Part shown: positions 47,478 through 62,032 of the stretch, piece after piece
Layout of the letters: every line of letters begins with the position of its first letter
Numbering within the stretch: position 1 is the first letter of the stretch
Source: Stereum hirsutum FP-91666 SS1
Taxonomy: Eukaryota > Basidiomycota > Agaricomycetes > Russulales > Stereaceae
Length of the DNA stretch: 64,000 bases
Assembly (NCBI RefSeq): GCF_000264905.1
Contig: NW_006763140.1
Coordinates: 1,123,326-1,187,325, forward strand
Reading direction: 5' to 3'
Position numbers and translations under genes: made by a program
The notes under the pieces: generated by a model
Databases searched by the model: none
The model's input: only the letters and a program-made list of their open reading frames with translations
Told to the model about the DNA's origin: nothing

Positions 47478-49968
47478 CTATGATATCTCTCCTCTAGTTC
47501 TTATTTCGCAAGTACTCTGCGTAAAAACAACACAGTAACTAAGCCCGCGACACAAGGAGCGGGAGCGAGGGTTTTCCGTCCACCATGGCGTAGCAATGTT
47601 GGTCGACTTCCACTCGATGTTCTTCTTAGACGGCGAGTATCGGAAGTTCGTTATCAGCAGCGAGAGAACCACCTCTGTCGGAATCAAACCAAATCAGAGA
47701 AGCGAAGATCATTCAGAAGGTGGGAGGATACGCACTCATCTCCAATTCCGAGAATTTGAACCCGCTGATAGTGTATTAGATCGACGGGATCACTCGCTGA
47801 GAAGAAAATCAAACTCACATGCACGCGCGTCCGCCCCCAAGGAACGTCAACCTAAACCAGATGTACAATTTTTATGAGCACGATACCCACGAATACGAAC
47901 GGTCAATGCACACGCACGTGTTTGCGTAGACCCCAGGAATTCCAGCGTTCGCAATGCTCTCGGGCAGAGGCGAAAGCCACCTCTCAGGGTTCCACTCGCC
48001 TGCATCAGCACCCCAGAGCTCCGGAGAGATATTCACGGCCTTGACAGCTATGAAGATACCTGTGTTAGCAGGGATGAAGAGCTCTGAAAGCGTGTTTCCA
48101 TTGACGGAGAGTGGGGTTCCTAAGGGAAGGATGGTGTCCTTTCGGGCCCTATTGTATATCAGTTTGATGGTGAACTGGTGGAGAGTGTCTGCGAAGGACT
48201 TACGTTCGCAGAAGTTGAGTAAGGGGAGGATACCTGTGAGAAGAACATGTTAGGAAGATTCAGAAAAACAAGATAATGCAGAGGATTCTCTTACATGCGG
48301 AGAGTCTCGCGACAAACTGCTTCAAGGAATGGCAGACCCATAAGAGCATCATAGTCGAAGTCACCCCCGGCTTCCTTTCGAGCATTGACCAATTCTTCGC
48401 GAAGACGGTCTTGGACCGGTTGGTTCATCGACAGAAGATGGAGTATACGGGACAAAGCAGTGGACGTTGTGTCCATTGCCGCAAAGGTCAGCGTTCTACA
48501 ACGAATTTGTCAGGTGTCTGAGCCATTTGATGCGAAAACAGGACAATTGTGTGGTTGAGAGACGCACGACATCTGGCCCAGGAGCTCTATATCTGGCAAA
48601 CGATCTTTCTCTGCGGCTTCCATATTTGCTTTCACTATTCACAAAGAAGCCAAACATTGTTAATCTTCTCGTATAGTGCAAAACGTCACAAAGGACACTT
48701 ACTAAGGACGCTCATGATGTCTCGACCTTCTCCAACCTGAAGCGCAACTGCATCGTCACCCCTTTCCAAGGCCGCCTTCTTGGAGTAGAAAATCGTCTTC
48801 GACGTCTCCTCCATGATATCCGTCAAGTACACGACCCGGTTGAGGTCAGGCCAGGGAAGATTCGTCCCGATCCACCGACGTAGAGCCGGGGTACCGAGAT
48901 CAGCTACCCAAGGGAAGACTTGACGCCACAGATTCAACTTCGTGAGGGTAGGCCTAAGGGCGCCAATGAAAATAAGATAAGATCACTAAGATGGCGCAGT
49001 TCAAGGAATGAACGAATGGTCTTACACTAAAGTCTTCAAAGCAGTGCTATAACGACTCTCGGAGTGTTCGTCGAGGCTGTTAAACGAGTGGCCCAGGCCT
49101 CCCTGACCAATGAGTTCCAGCGCAACGCGAGTATTCCAATCCAGGGCGTCAATCTCCGCTGACCCATCCGATTGATCGATCTTCTTGTTCAATATATCGG
49201 TGAACTGCATATGGTAAGTATAAAGTATAAAGTGAGTTCCAGTGCATAATGGGTTGGTTAGTTCCGGGAATGCTCGCCTGATGTGAGATCCTGAAGAATA
49301 TAGGGATCATGTATCGCATGTGCTTAATCGAGAAGACAGGGTTAAGGAGCTTCCTCTGACGGCGATGATGCTCTCCGAGAGTGCTGAGTAGGCCCATACC
49401 AAACGTCGACTTGTTTGTCCTACACAGATACACCACGGTCAGTGTCGGCATCTCACTGATAGGCACTGTGTCCAGATCACGCACTTGATGAACATATCTG
49501 TCTCCTCAAAGACATATTGCTCCTTGGTAAGAATATGATACAGAGCTCTGGGGTCCTTGATATACAAGTGTGTGTCCTGAGATACCTAACGTTAACTAGA
49601 ATTCCGAAGGCAGCAGGTTGTGGCTCAAGTGCGATAAACCCGTGAGCTTACCCCGAGGAAACCCCAGATGCGGACGACATTCCCATATGACTTCGCGAGA
49701 CGTGCATGAAAGTCCCACGCGTTTAAACCGAGAATGGTCTTCAGATTACCTACCATAAAGATGGTCAGTATATACCCTAGTGATCTCTAGTACGAGAAGT
49801 ATTAAACGTTGAAGACGCACCGGTTATCAGTGAGTCTGGTTGAGGGCCAGGGATCTCATGAAGTGAAGCCTGTCTGATGTATTGTCTGGCGGATAGGAAA
49901 ACAACGAAGAGGACAAGCAACACAGGAAGTGAAGCTAGGCACAGAATGGCGTTAAGAAGGATAGACAT
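47478..49968 (-). CDS. cytochrome P450 monooxygenase, C-terminus out of frame
   Basis: Thirteen exons on minus: 49968-49821, 49749-49652, 49585-49485, 49419-49278, 49204-49026, 48953-48703, 48634-48568, 48495-48295, 48233-48204, 48148-47918, 47851-47819, 47764-47736, 47674-47478, 568 aa as read. Features: N-terminal membrane anchor (about 2-27), proline hinge IPGPQP, I-helix AAMDTTS, ExxR in CRETLR, WNPERW, and haem loop FLGGGRACIG. Exon 4 to 5 uses a GC donor (CAG|GCGAGC). In the last exon the frame after NIATP reads WWTENPRSRSLC to a stop at 47478. One base earlier the sequence reads MVDGKPSLPLLVSRA and stops at 47539, a typical P450 ending. So a single-base deletion, or an assembly indel, near 47587 replaces the last residues. 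The haem site is unaffected. Substrate unknown. Confidence 0.88.
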
Positions 49969-51422
49969 GGACCGTCTGTGTAGTGTTTAAGACTCAGCTG
50001 TGCGCTGTTAGTTCGATGTAAGATGTGGGTGAGAGAGGGTAGCTGCTACTGCTTCGGTGTGCGGACGTCATCCTTATAAACGCGAGGGCTGCAAGTCGAT
50101 GAGAACAACAGTTCCCAAGGAGGCTCCCAACGGTGAGTCAGGCGGCGGGGAGCCATCGGATTCCTTGAAACGGCGACGTCTCAAAATCGTGCTTGCTTGC
50201 TTCTTCGTGGTATGTTTGAGAGAAGCTTCACAAGGTACCACCGATTCCGAACGTTACTTTGCACCATGACTGTGCTCGTTGAGAAGTTCGGAGATCAACT
50301 CCGAGGCAGATCGTCACGAAGGTAGTCACTGTCAAGGCAGCTGACGAAAAATACAGCCGAATCGCGGAAAATATCATGTTTACCTCTGTAGATACCAAGA
50401 AAGGTTCGACCTGGACATGCATCGAGCCGAGTATTCCCATGGTATAAGCTTATACAATGAGTTATGACGACACATAGCGCCCATTTTAACCGGAGAATCG
50501 GGCAGCGGCCAAAGCAATAGCCATAAAGCGAGTGCGCCAACATCGAGCGTGTAAGGTCGGCGTAAGTTAAGTCCAGCAACTTGACCATAGTGTTCGAAGG
50601 ATCCTAGTGGCGCCCGATGCACAACTATATTTCTCAATTGTTGTCCATATGCAAGTAAGGGCCTGGAAAGAGTGTTGGTTCTCGCATAAGACAAGCTGAC
50701 CTCTACATTGCTCGAAAGTAGTTCGGGCTACTGGGGATGCAATGGTCGTGGATCTCAGGGCAGGCCGAAGGAACAACTTTCCGGCGAAAAGCTCTAAAAG
50801 GGGTATATGATGAAAGGGAAGAACAAAGAAGGTCATCTAAGCACTCGCGCAGACGAAGTTCGACAGAGCTTACTTAATCGCCTCTGACACTTGTCTTGAA
50901 AGCCAAGCCGACTGGATGGGAACAGAACCAAGAAAGTAATGGCGAGTGACCATATCCCGCGTGCAGACTGAGATCACATCGTAGGACCCATGGCTAAACT
51001 TGTTGAAAGCTGTTGAAGGCACCGTGCCAGTGAGAGCATATGCTGACAAGAAACAAGACGCAGTTCTCGAGTCAGAGGAGGCTCCTTACTACAAGTTGAA
51101 TCCGCCCAGTGCAAAGGTGAAGCAAGGTTTATTAGATGTCTACGTGAGCCCACCCATATGGAGGCAAAGTAAACCCAGCGATAACTTTCGGCTGGAGAGA
51201 TCAAGTTCAGAGGCGATGACAATTCGCTAGAGCAGACCAGTTGGAGGTAGGTCAAAGTAGGTTGACCGTTGGACTTTGGGCTGGTGGCGTTGCTGTGGCG
51301 TTGAGCGCGTTACGTCACATCACGGTCACGAAATGACACGTCTTCGCCAACTGGAGGGGTTGTAAGTACGCCATACCCTCCCCGCTCACCTTGTATAATT
51401 TACCTTCTGTTACTGATCCACC
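49969..51422. other. intergenic, about 1.45 kb, divergent promoters
   Basis: Lies between the P450 start (-) and the SEC13 start (+). Open frames are short and unconserved. No gene, RNA or repeat is supported. Confidence 0.4.
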
Positions 51423-52767
51423 ATGGTATGTTGGACATAGTCACCAAGCGAGCGGAGGACCTGACCAAGCCCCTTTTCAGGCGCCTGCGGACCCAGTACC
51501 CATTGAAACCGCTCACGAGGACATGATTGTGAGTGAGCATACGCTAAAGCTTGACGGAATAGCAACTTACCGTGTTAGACATAACAGCACGATGCCCAGC
51601 TGGACTATTATGGCAAACGTTTAGCAACATGCTCTTCTGACCGTACCGTCAAGGTGTTCGATATTGTGGACGGCGAACCAGCGCGCACCAATGGTCAAAC
51701 ATTGAAGGGGTACGTCTGCCTCCGTTCGGCATGTGTATTAGGATGCTGAACCGTATCCTTCGTGTTCATTTATTGTAGACATACTGGTCCTGTGTGGCAA
51801 GTTGCATGGGCGCACCCGAAATACGGGCATATTCTCGCGTCATGCTCTTATGATGGGAAGGTAATCATCTGGAAGGAACAACAACCCGCTGGGAGTGGAT
51901 GGGCAAAGATCAAGGAGCACTCGCTGCATGCTGCGTCAGGTGCGTATATTGTTCTCCTGGAATCATAATAGACTCTGATGTTTTCGCTTAGTCAACTCAG
52001 TGTCTTGGGCTCCTCACGAACTCGGCGCTATGCTTGCATGCGCCTCGTCGGACGGCAAGATTTCCGTCCTCACGTTCAAAAGTGCGTCATCGTTGCTCTC
52101 ATATCATGAGTTACGTGCTGATGAACGCTCCCAGATGATGGACAATGGGGTGCCGACATCTTCGAAGCCCATGCCATCGGTTGCAATGCCGTCTCATGGG
52201 CGCCCGCCACTCGCCCAGGCGCGCTCATCACCCCTACCCCCGGGGCCCTGCCAGGTGCCCCAAACCAAGCCCCAGCCCCCACAAAACGCTTCGCCAGTGC
52301 TGGGTGCGACAATGTCGTGAAGATTTGGGGTTTCAGCGAGGAGTCACAGACATGGGTGGAGGAGGATGTGTTGGACGGCCACACTGACTGGGTCAGGGAT
52401 GTCGCTTGGGCCCCGAATATTGGATTGCCGAGGAGTTACATTGCTACTGCTTCCCAGGTGCGTTTGGCGCGTTTCAAAGTTTGTTCCACAGAGAGATGCT
52501 TACCCAGGTGTGCAGGACAAGACCGTGCTCATTTGGACCAAAGATTCGGCCCAGGCTCCTTGGGTCAAGACTGTCCTCGATCCTACCACTATTTCTCCCT
52601 CAGCAGCTACAACAAATGGCGCCGGCAAGTTCCCCGACGTTGTGTGGCGTGTTTCTTGGAGCCTTGCAGGCAACATCTTGGCGGTTAGCTGTGGCGACGG
52701 CAAGGTCACGCTCTGGAAGGAGAACTTGAAGGGTGGTTGGGAGTGCGTGAGCGATGTGACGAGTTAA
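51423..52767 (+). CDS. SEC13: SEC13, COPII coat / nuclear pore WD40 protein
   Basis: Seven exons: 51423-51425 (the ATG alone), 51481-51528, 51588-51709, 51779-51939, 51992-52081, 52135-52457, 52516-52767, giving 332 aa. N-terminus [20 protein letters not shown] leads into [20 protein letters not shown], the first Sec13 blade. Further WD repeats follow: [67 protein letters not shown] and [20 protein letters not shown]. Six blades plus the open edge that accepts a blade from Sec31 or Nup145C is the known fold. A proline/alanine insert ([19 protein letters not shown]) between blades is typical of basidiomycete Sec13. The ATG-only first exon is required: no other ATG precedes the conserved HEDMIHDA in frame. 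SEC13 also serves in the SEA/TORC1 complex. Confidence 0.95.
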
Positions 52768-52957
52768 GCTATCTAATGAGCTATTGCATGCTTTTTGTGT
52801 AGAACTACGGACAGATATTGGACAATTCGGGGAGTTCGTTTCGCTGAGTCTTCGAGTTCGAGTTGTAGAGTCACGCTATGACCGCGTGACGTAACGCGTT
52901 GTCACCTTAGTCACACCTCGTAAAATATCGTCGCGGTGGAAAGTTATAGCGCCGACG

Positions 52958-55983
<3,026 letters not shown>

Positions 55984-56278
55984 ACGTCTGCATTGCTAGA
56001 CTTTTCGGCGGCGTTTCCTATCTAGATCTGGGTTGTGCATTTACTTCCATGTTCGCTCTGGATCTGTTGCCTGCACTCAACGGCATGCAGTGCTTTCCTC
56101 GCTCATCGTATCTATATCATTATTCATTTTACTCCGGAATTCTAATGCATGCATACACCCACACTCTTCGCAATCAAACTATCCACACGCTGACCTAACA
56201 AAACGCTAGACATGATTGAGCATACTCAGCGAGAGCGTGAGCATAAAGACAAAGGCATACCGAGGGTGAAATGCATAT

Positions 56279-58107
56279 CTACGAGGTGACGTGTTTGCCA
56301 TTGACGATCAATGACGAGACGAGCGGTTTCATGGACTCGACCCATTCACTGTCCAAATGGCAACGCACGGTCTCTACCGTCTCTACCGTCGTATCTTGTG
56401 TCCGCCGCATGACCAGATAGCGAGAGAGCGCCTTGCACGCTTGTCGAGAGCCCATGGCAGAACCAGGGAGAAAGGTGCCCGAGACGAGGACCAGATGACG
56501 TAGCATCGGTAGGGGCAGAGCGAATCCGGGAGCCATAATGTTCGCGGACGACATTTGCTGCGATAACCACTCGAAAAATGGACGGATCACCGTATCGTTC
56601 TGGATGACGAGGTGGTCGAGGGAAGTGAAAGATGGCATCATCGCGAACCCGGGCGAGGATAATGGAGTGCTGACGAACATGCTAGGAAAGCGGGACTCTA
56701 TGGGGGTTTGAAGGTGAAGGAGGCGAACGTTTGCGAGTTGCAGACGAGGTATGAGCGTTGCGGCTACTTTATCCATACTGAGGGAAGCATTGCCGGGGAC
56801 CTGGAAGGAGAGATGAAGGGGTGTTGTGTGATGCTCGCGGGTATTGATCAGCGGAGGTGCGGCTATGGGATGCAAGAGTTCGGCCCAGGCGGTGAGAGTC
56901 ATCTGATTGTGACCGACGACGATACGCGCAGTACGTAGCGGATGTGCTGAACCTTCATTGAAAGCGGCGGTATCAGGGTGGAATAGACTGGGTATAACGA
57001 GGCCGGACTGAGATACAAGGGTAGCATCGGAGTCGATCGTGGTCTCCATGCAGAGATGCTCGAGGGCAGGTGTCTCAATATGGTCCCAGAACCATCGATT
57101 CTGTAGAGCGCCGCCGTGAAGGCATAATGCATGAAGATGCGGTAGTGCCACGACGGGATGTTCAAGGATTGGTGAAGGAACGCTGGAAGACAGTAGGAGT
57201 CGAAAGGATTCGAGGGACCTCAGACAATCCAGCGAAGCGAGAAGCTCGGAGTAAAAGTGTTTGTATTCGGTGGAGTATCCGAAGAATGAGAGCGTAAGAT
57301 GTCGAAGGGTCGGGGAGAAAAGCGGCGATCGAAAAGGGATCTTGACATTGTTCGCGGTGACGCTACGGAGACGTGGCATATTTCCATGAAATATACTAGA
57401 GTCTAAGATGAGAATATCTCCACCTAGACATTCAACAATGAAGGACTCTAAGGCGGGGGCGTGATTAAGCCCAAGGGTCTGAAGTGTCTGCCGATTTCTG
57501 TCCGAAGGGCCGATTATAGCTAGCTCCCGAAAGCGATGAACATGCCGGAAGAGAGCAGCGACGGAGTTTCTATAGGTTTGAGTATTGGTAGCGCTTCCCC
57601 AGTCCATTTCTACCGCAACTTCAAGGGGCGTGGAGCTAGACCTGGCCAGAAGATCCGCTGTGGCACTGGGAAAGAGGAGAAGGTCTTTCGACCATAGGGT
57701 CGCTTGGTATAGCGCCACATCTCGCCAGTATCTGCAGACCCAGGTTACTAATACATGTATCAGCATGACTAGACCGCAAGAGGAACGCTTCCGCGCCATA
57801 ACATACCATTCAACAAGTCTCTCATTCCGAGGAACGAATAAATGTAGGCTACGATCTCGTTCGGAAGTCTATGCAAAAGTGAAAGATGGTTGAGCCTCGT
57901 TGGTTGGGGATTGTACGCGGCCAGTCCGGGACGGGAAGGAAGATCCAGGCTCCCGAGGCCTTCGTAGCGTACATCCTCGAGACTGCTGAAAGTCGAAGCA
58001 GATGCACATCCGAAATGCATGTTATCGAGGGGTGCCATGATTCGTATACGGGTCTGTACAGTGCACACTTTCTCATTTGAGGATGAGAAGTAGTCCTTGG
58101 AGGCCAA
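56279..58107 (-). CDS. F-box/LRR-like protein A
   Basis: Two exons on minus: 58107-57807 and 57747-56279, giving about 589 aa. The F-box is HLSLLHRLPNEIVAYIYSFL, joined across a 59-nt intron to NVTWVCRYWRDVALYQATLW, the standard basidiomycete F-box with the V-C-R-W-R-D signature. The rest is a run of irregular leucine-rich strands (PTLRHLTLSFFG, LPHLHALCLHG, TPALEHLCMET, FTSLDHLVIQND, LPMLRHLVLVSG). F-box proteins supply substrate specificity to SCF ubiquitin ligases. Large divergent F-box families are typical of agaricomycetes and most members lack known targets. An in-frame ATG at about residue 24 (MAPLDNMHF) is an alternative start. The gene is divergent from F-box gene B, 727 bases away. 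Confidence 0.85.
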
Positions 58108-58834
58108 CGTAGGCGACTAACGTTGGGACGTGAAGCAAGACTGTGTACCAGCTGGTCACAAGCGGATAGTATACTTTGGGTATAAGTATTGTTCCTCTGC
58201 TGAGCGGACCAGATATCAGAGTGAGAGGAGATATAGCAGCCTATACTTTGAAAGATAGACGGCAGCATGTCAATGTCATATAGCTCAAAGACTGAAAGAC
58301 TACGAAACACTCGCCTCGAACGTTTATGGTGGGAGTTGTAAGGATCGCGCTCGTCGCCAGCTCATCGGCTCGTTGTGTCCAAGCGAATCGGTCTCTGCCG
58401 TGACACGCGGAATAGTAGACCCGGAAGTATCCAAGTTTCCTCTCCTGGTTCTTGCCACTTCCCTCGTAAGGTTTGCCACACAACCGAACTGGTGAGCAGC
58501 TCTCCCTGGCGACCCACACTCGCACACTAAGCTCGAGACAATCTATACTTATTGTCCTGCAAGTGTTGAAGACGCGCATACGGTTCGGAGCTGGTCCGTA
58601 ATAGTCTGTTGACACTACTCTACGCAGAGCCTCGCTCGAACGACGAGTCGCCGCTTGGCACAGTGACTCGCGATCATATATTAAGCAGGTAAAGTGTTAC
58701 AGTGTTGATTCTTGATCTTCATCATCTTGCTTGAACTAGTCGTCAATGATGCGTATGTCTGATCGTTCTTGCTACCTCTTTTATATCAGGCGTTTCCGTG
58801 CGGCAAGCCGAATCCTCTTTTTGGCCAATCTATC
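58108..58834. other. divergent promoter of the two F-box genes
   Basis: No coding exon is supported. At the right end, a GTATGT...TATATCAG intron-like segment (about 58753-58789) could belong to the 5' UTR of F-box gene B. Confidence 0.4.
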
Positions 58835-60631
58835 ATGGACGCAAACGGCAATATCATTATTCAAAACGACCTGACTCTCAATCTTCCTAATGAGCTTCTC
58901 GTCCACATATTTTCTTACTACCCGGCATCTGATGACCAGAAGATCATCAAGACGAAGTCACCGAAGGACCCTGTAGAACGTGACCGTCCTCCCTTTTGGT
59001 CCGCGATCACCCATGTCTGCAGACGGTGGCGCGATGTAGCAATCGGAACCCCGTGTCTTTGGTCGAATGTCGTTCTCACCAATGAATCCTGTGTCGAAGA
59101 GATGGTCAGACGGTCACGGGATCTCCCACTCACTATCAAACCAACGAAGACCTTTTACGAACCTAACTGGGGTCCTGTATCCCAGGCGCTTCGACATATT
59201 CATCGCACAGCTCACCTCGAGTTGATTATAATTGCCGATGAGATGCCGTTCATCGCACCCTTCCTGACGGAAAACCCTGCGCCCGTACTCGAATCGCTTT
59301 CTCTCAGCGTCCTCGGCTCTCGCCCACACCACACGGCCCCTTCGACTTGGTTCTGCGATCAAGTGGCACGCTTGTCCAAACTTACCGTTCGCATGCTCAA
59401 ACTGCCACCGTCGGCGAACATTCTACACGCTGGGATCACCCATCTCTCCTTCCATTATCTCGACCATTTTACCGTTACGGAGTTCTTCGACACTCTCGAG
59501 CGGATGCAAAACCTCGAGAAGCTAGAGCTCGCCTATTCATGCCCACGAATACAACCTACCGACACTGATCTCACCCGCACAGTATCTCTCCCGAAAATTC
59601 GTTATATATCCTTTCTCGGGGTGATGAGCATATGTGCCCCGATTGTCACCCGCCTCTCTATCCCTCCCGACGCAAAAGTCATCATCGAGGTCGTGCAGTT
59701 AGCTCACGAAAACGATCCCGCCTTCTATGGGCCTGCTCTACGTGACATGGTCGCCCGTCTTTGCGGAAAGGAACGCCGTTGGGAATGTGCCACCGATTCC
59801 TCCAGGCTCACGAAGCTCGTCATCGATGAGTCGAGATTCAACGGCCTACGTTTTCGACAGTTCGAGGACGGCGGTTCGAAGTCCTATTCGGGCGGCCCAG
59901 CCTTCCCCTTCGACGACGAACCGGCCATGAAGTACGATTTCTCTGTTGCGTGGGTGAGCACCCCCACGTATCCCAAAAAGGCAGCCGCTCGCCTGCTCAC
60001 GGAGATATGTGCCGAGCTACCTCTCGAACATGTCCGGACATTGGCTGTGTCGGGACGTTTCCATGTCTCTCAGAACAGATGGGAGCAGACTTTCGGCCAC
60101 ATGAAGAACGTGACCGAACTTTGTATCTCAGGTGATGTTGCGTACGGATTCATGGAGGCATTCGAGGCGCGGGACGTGGACCAAGTGGTGACCGAGGAGG
60201 TCGGGAGAGAGCCATTAGAAAAGAACCCAACTCCCACTGCGCTCCCAGTCTCGAAGGCAGTGTCGCGACCATACATCCCATCCATCTTTCCATCCGCTAC
60301 TCGCATTAGATTCGAGACTGTCGAAGTCGACGCCGAATCTGAACAAGGCGGCTTCCCCACGTTTAACTCGTTAAGACGAGGTCTCCTCATGCGCGCAAAA
60401 GCTCGAGGCAGCTCCCATCCCGGCGGAGACCCGATTGTCGTGTCGTTTGATAGATGTCTCATCGCCTTTTATCAAGAGGAGAACTTGCGGACAATAGAAG
60501 GCGTGAGAATTGTTGTTGGCGAGGAGGCTGATAAGGACTGGCCGGATAAATCGGAATGGGCGGAGGGCTACCACTGGACGAGCCAGTTAACCACGGATTC
60601 GGAGTCTATGGACAGCGATTTGGAGGAGTGA
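58835..60631 (+). CDS. F-box/LRR-like protein B
   Basis: One continuous exon, 598 aa from the ATG at 58835. An in-frame ATG at 58769 exists, but the sequence between contains a likely intron acceptor. The F-box reads NLPNELLVHIFSYYP then WSAITHVCRRWRDVAIGTPC. It is followed by irregular LRR-like segments (APVLESLSLSVLG, GITHLSFHYLDHF, MQNLEKLELAY, VSLPKIRYISFLG, SRLTKLVIDES, HVRTLAVSGRFH, MKNVTELCISGD). The C-terminus is acidic (TDSESMDSDLEE). It is a predicted SCF substrate adaptor with unknown target. It is similar in layout to, but clearly diverged from, gene A on the opposite strand, so the pair is not a recent duplication. It is the only long single-exon gene in the window. Confidence 0.88.
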   Translation: MDANGNIIIQNDLTLNLPNELLVHIFSYYPASDDQKIIKTKSPKDPVERDRPPFWSAITHVCRRWRDVAIGTPCLWSNVVLTNESCVEEMVRRSRDLPLTIKPTKTFYEPNWGPVSQALRHIHRTAHLELIIIADEMPFIAPFLTENPAPVLESLSLSVLGSRPHHTAPSTWFCDQVARLSKLTVRMLKLPPSANILHAGITHLSFHYLDHFTVTEFFDTLERMQNLEKLELAYSCPRIQPTDTDLTRTVSLPKIRYISFLGVMSICAPIVTRLSIPPDAKVIIEVVQLAHENDPAFYGPALRDMVARLCGKERRWECATDSSRLTKLVIDESRFNGLRFRQFEDGGSKSYSGGPAFPFDDEPAMKYDFSVAWVSTPTYPKKAAARLLTEICAELPLEHVRTLAVSGRFHVSQNRWEQTFGHMKNVTELCISGDVAYGFMEAFEARDVDQVVTEEVGREPLEKNPTPTALPVSKAVSRPYIPSIFPSATRIRFETVEVDAESEQGGFPTFNSLRRGLLMRAKARGSSHPGGDPIVVSFDRCLIAFYQEENLRTIEGVRIVVGEEADKDWPDKSEWAEGYHWTSQLTTDSESMDSDLEE

Positions 60632-60929
60632 GGGAGAGTATGATGACAGGGGCAAATTTGAAGGCCTTGTCTCTTGACAGGGTCAGGTTTGGTCGATTGA
60701 TGTCAGTTATTCACAAACAAGGAAGATTTGGCACGAGAATGTAATGACTGGGTTGTCTGGGGACCTCTTAGCAACGGATTGATACCCTGTGTAAACAGCC
60801 TCGTGGAATGACGGTACAGTATGTATAATTTACAAAGTGAAGTCGTGAATGTCCGTAGTCGTAAATGTCGTGCTGTCGAGTCCTCACGGATCGCTCTGCC
60901 ATGCCATCGAAGCTGGGCAAGTTCAAAGG

Positions 60930-62032
60930 TCATATCATCGTGACCTTGGCATACGGAGGCGGAAGGTCTGTGTAGACCGGATTTCGAGACCTATGCATGC
61001 TAGACGGTGGTGGCGGCGGCGGGTGTTCAGGGAGTGGTGGGCGAACAGGAACGAGAGGTATAGGTAATGGAGGAAGCGGTCGAATGGGTCGTGTGGGTCG
61101 CGCTGAAGGAGGTGGGGGTGGTAGAGGCGACATAACGAGGGGAGGCAAGTTGATGTGTGTAATAACGGTGGGCGAAGGGAAATACCCTGGGACGAGATCC
61201 CCGAGAGGTGTGGTTTGTGGTGCTTGACGCACAGGGGCGACCAACCGGTCGCCAAAGGAATTAAAGACGGTTCTAGTCCTGTCTCGTATGGGCGGAGTGA
61301 CGTTCGTGGTGATAGGTCGGCTTGGAGTCGAGGGCGAGGCTGTGGTGGGCGACGGGAGGTATTTTGGTAAACGTTCGCCGTTTCGAGGAGACTCCGCCAG
61401 TCGTCCAGTGATGCCGTCAAATGTATCCTGTGATGGCCTTTCCCTAAGACTCCTGACTATCTCCTTCTGCGTATAACCCTCGTGCTCTCCGTCATTGGCA
61501 TCATGATGATGCCTCAAGGTCGCCCGAGAACTCTGGGATGTCAATCTCCCTTGCTCGGAGTCCCTCTCCTGACTCCGTGGTATTGATCGAGCGCCCATTC
61601 CTGTCCATGTCCCGGTCCTTATGCTCTCCTCGATCTCGTCTCTCTCGGTGATGGTATACAGCGTGCCTGCCTTGGCTTCAATAGATGATTCGGACAGCGG
61701 TAGGTCCTTGTCCTCCTCCTCACTCGGACTGCGAGTCTGAGAACGGATGAAGTCGGGACTCGGAGGAAAGAACAACGTGAAAGGACGAGCCCTGAGAGAC
61801 TCTCGGACTCCTCGTCCATAACAGCGGCATCTTTTGCTCCCATGAGCGCGCCACAGAAGAGCGACGAGAATGATGAGAACCACTCCAAGGACAATGGGCA
61901 ATGCAGTGAGAAGGGCTAAGCCGCTAGAACATCAAGAGAAACATTAGCCCGTGACGGTCATGTCTGTAGGTAAGAGTAATATGAAAGGCACTGCAGAAAC
62001 TAGAGATAAACGTACTGAGAGTTGTACGCCAT
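60930..62032 (-). CDS. single-pass membrane protein with proline-rich tail and PPxY motif
   Basis: Two exons on minus: 62032-62016 (17 nt) and 61923-60930, giving 336 aa. MAYNSHGLALLTALPIVLGV continues as VLIILVALLWR, one hydrophobic helix at about 7-30, followed by KRCRCYGRG with two cysteines beside the membrane (palmitoylation candidates). The long cytosolic part is Ser/Thr/Arg-rich with many SPS/SPT sites. A polyproline run (PLPPPPPSARP, HPPPPPPSS) follows, and near the C-terminus LPPPYAK, a PPxY motif that binds WW domains of Rsp5/Nedd4-type ubiquitin ligases. This layout matches Rsp5 adaptors and arrestin-like trafficking helpers; that role is inferred. I do not recognise a named family. 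Exon 1 is required for the start: no other ATG precedes the helix in frame except one inside it (61901). Confidence 0.75.
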
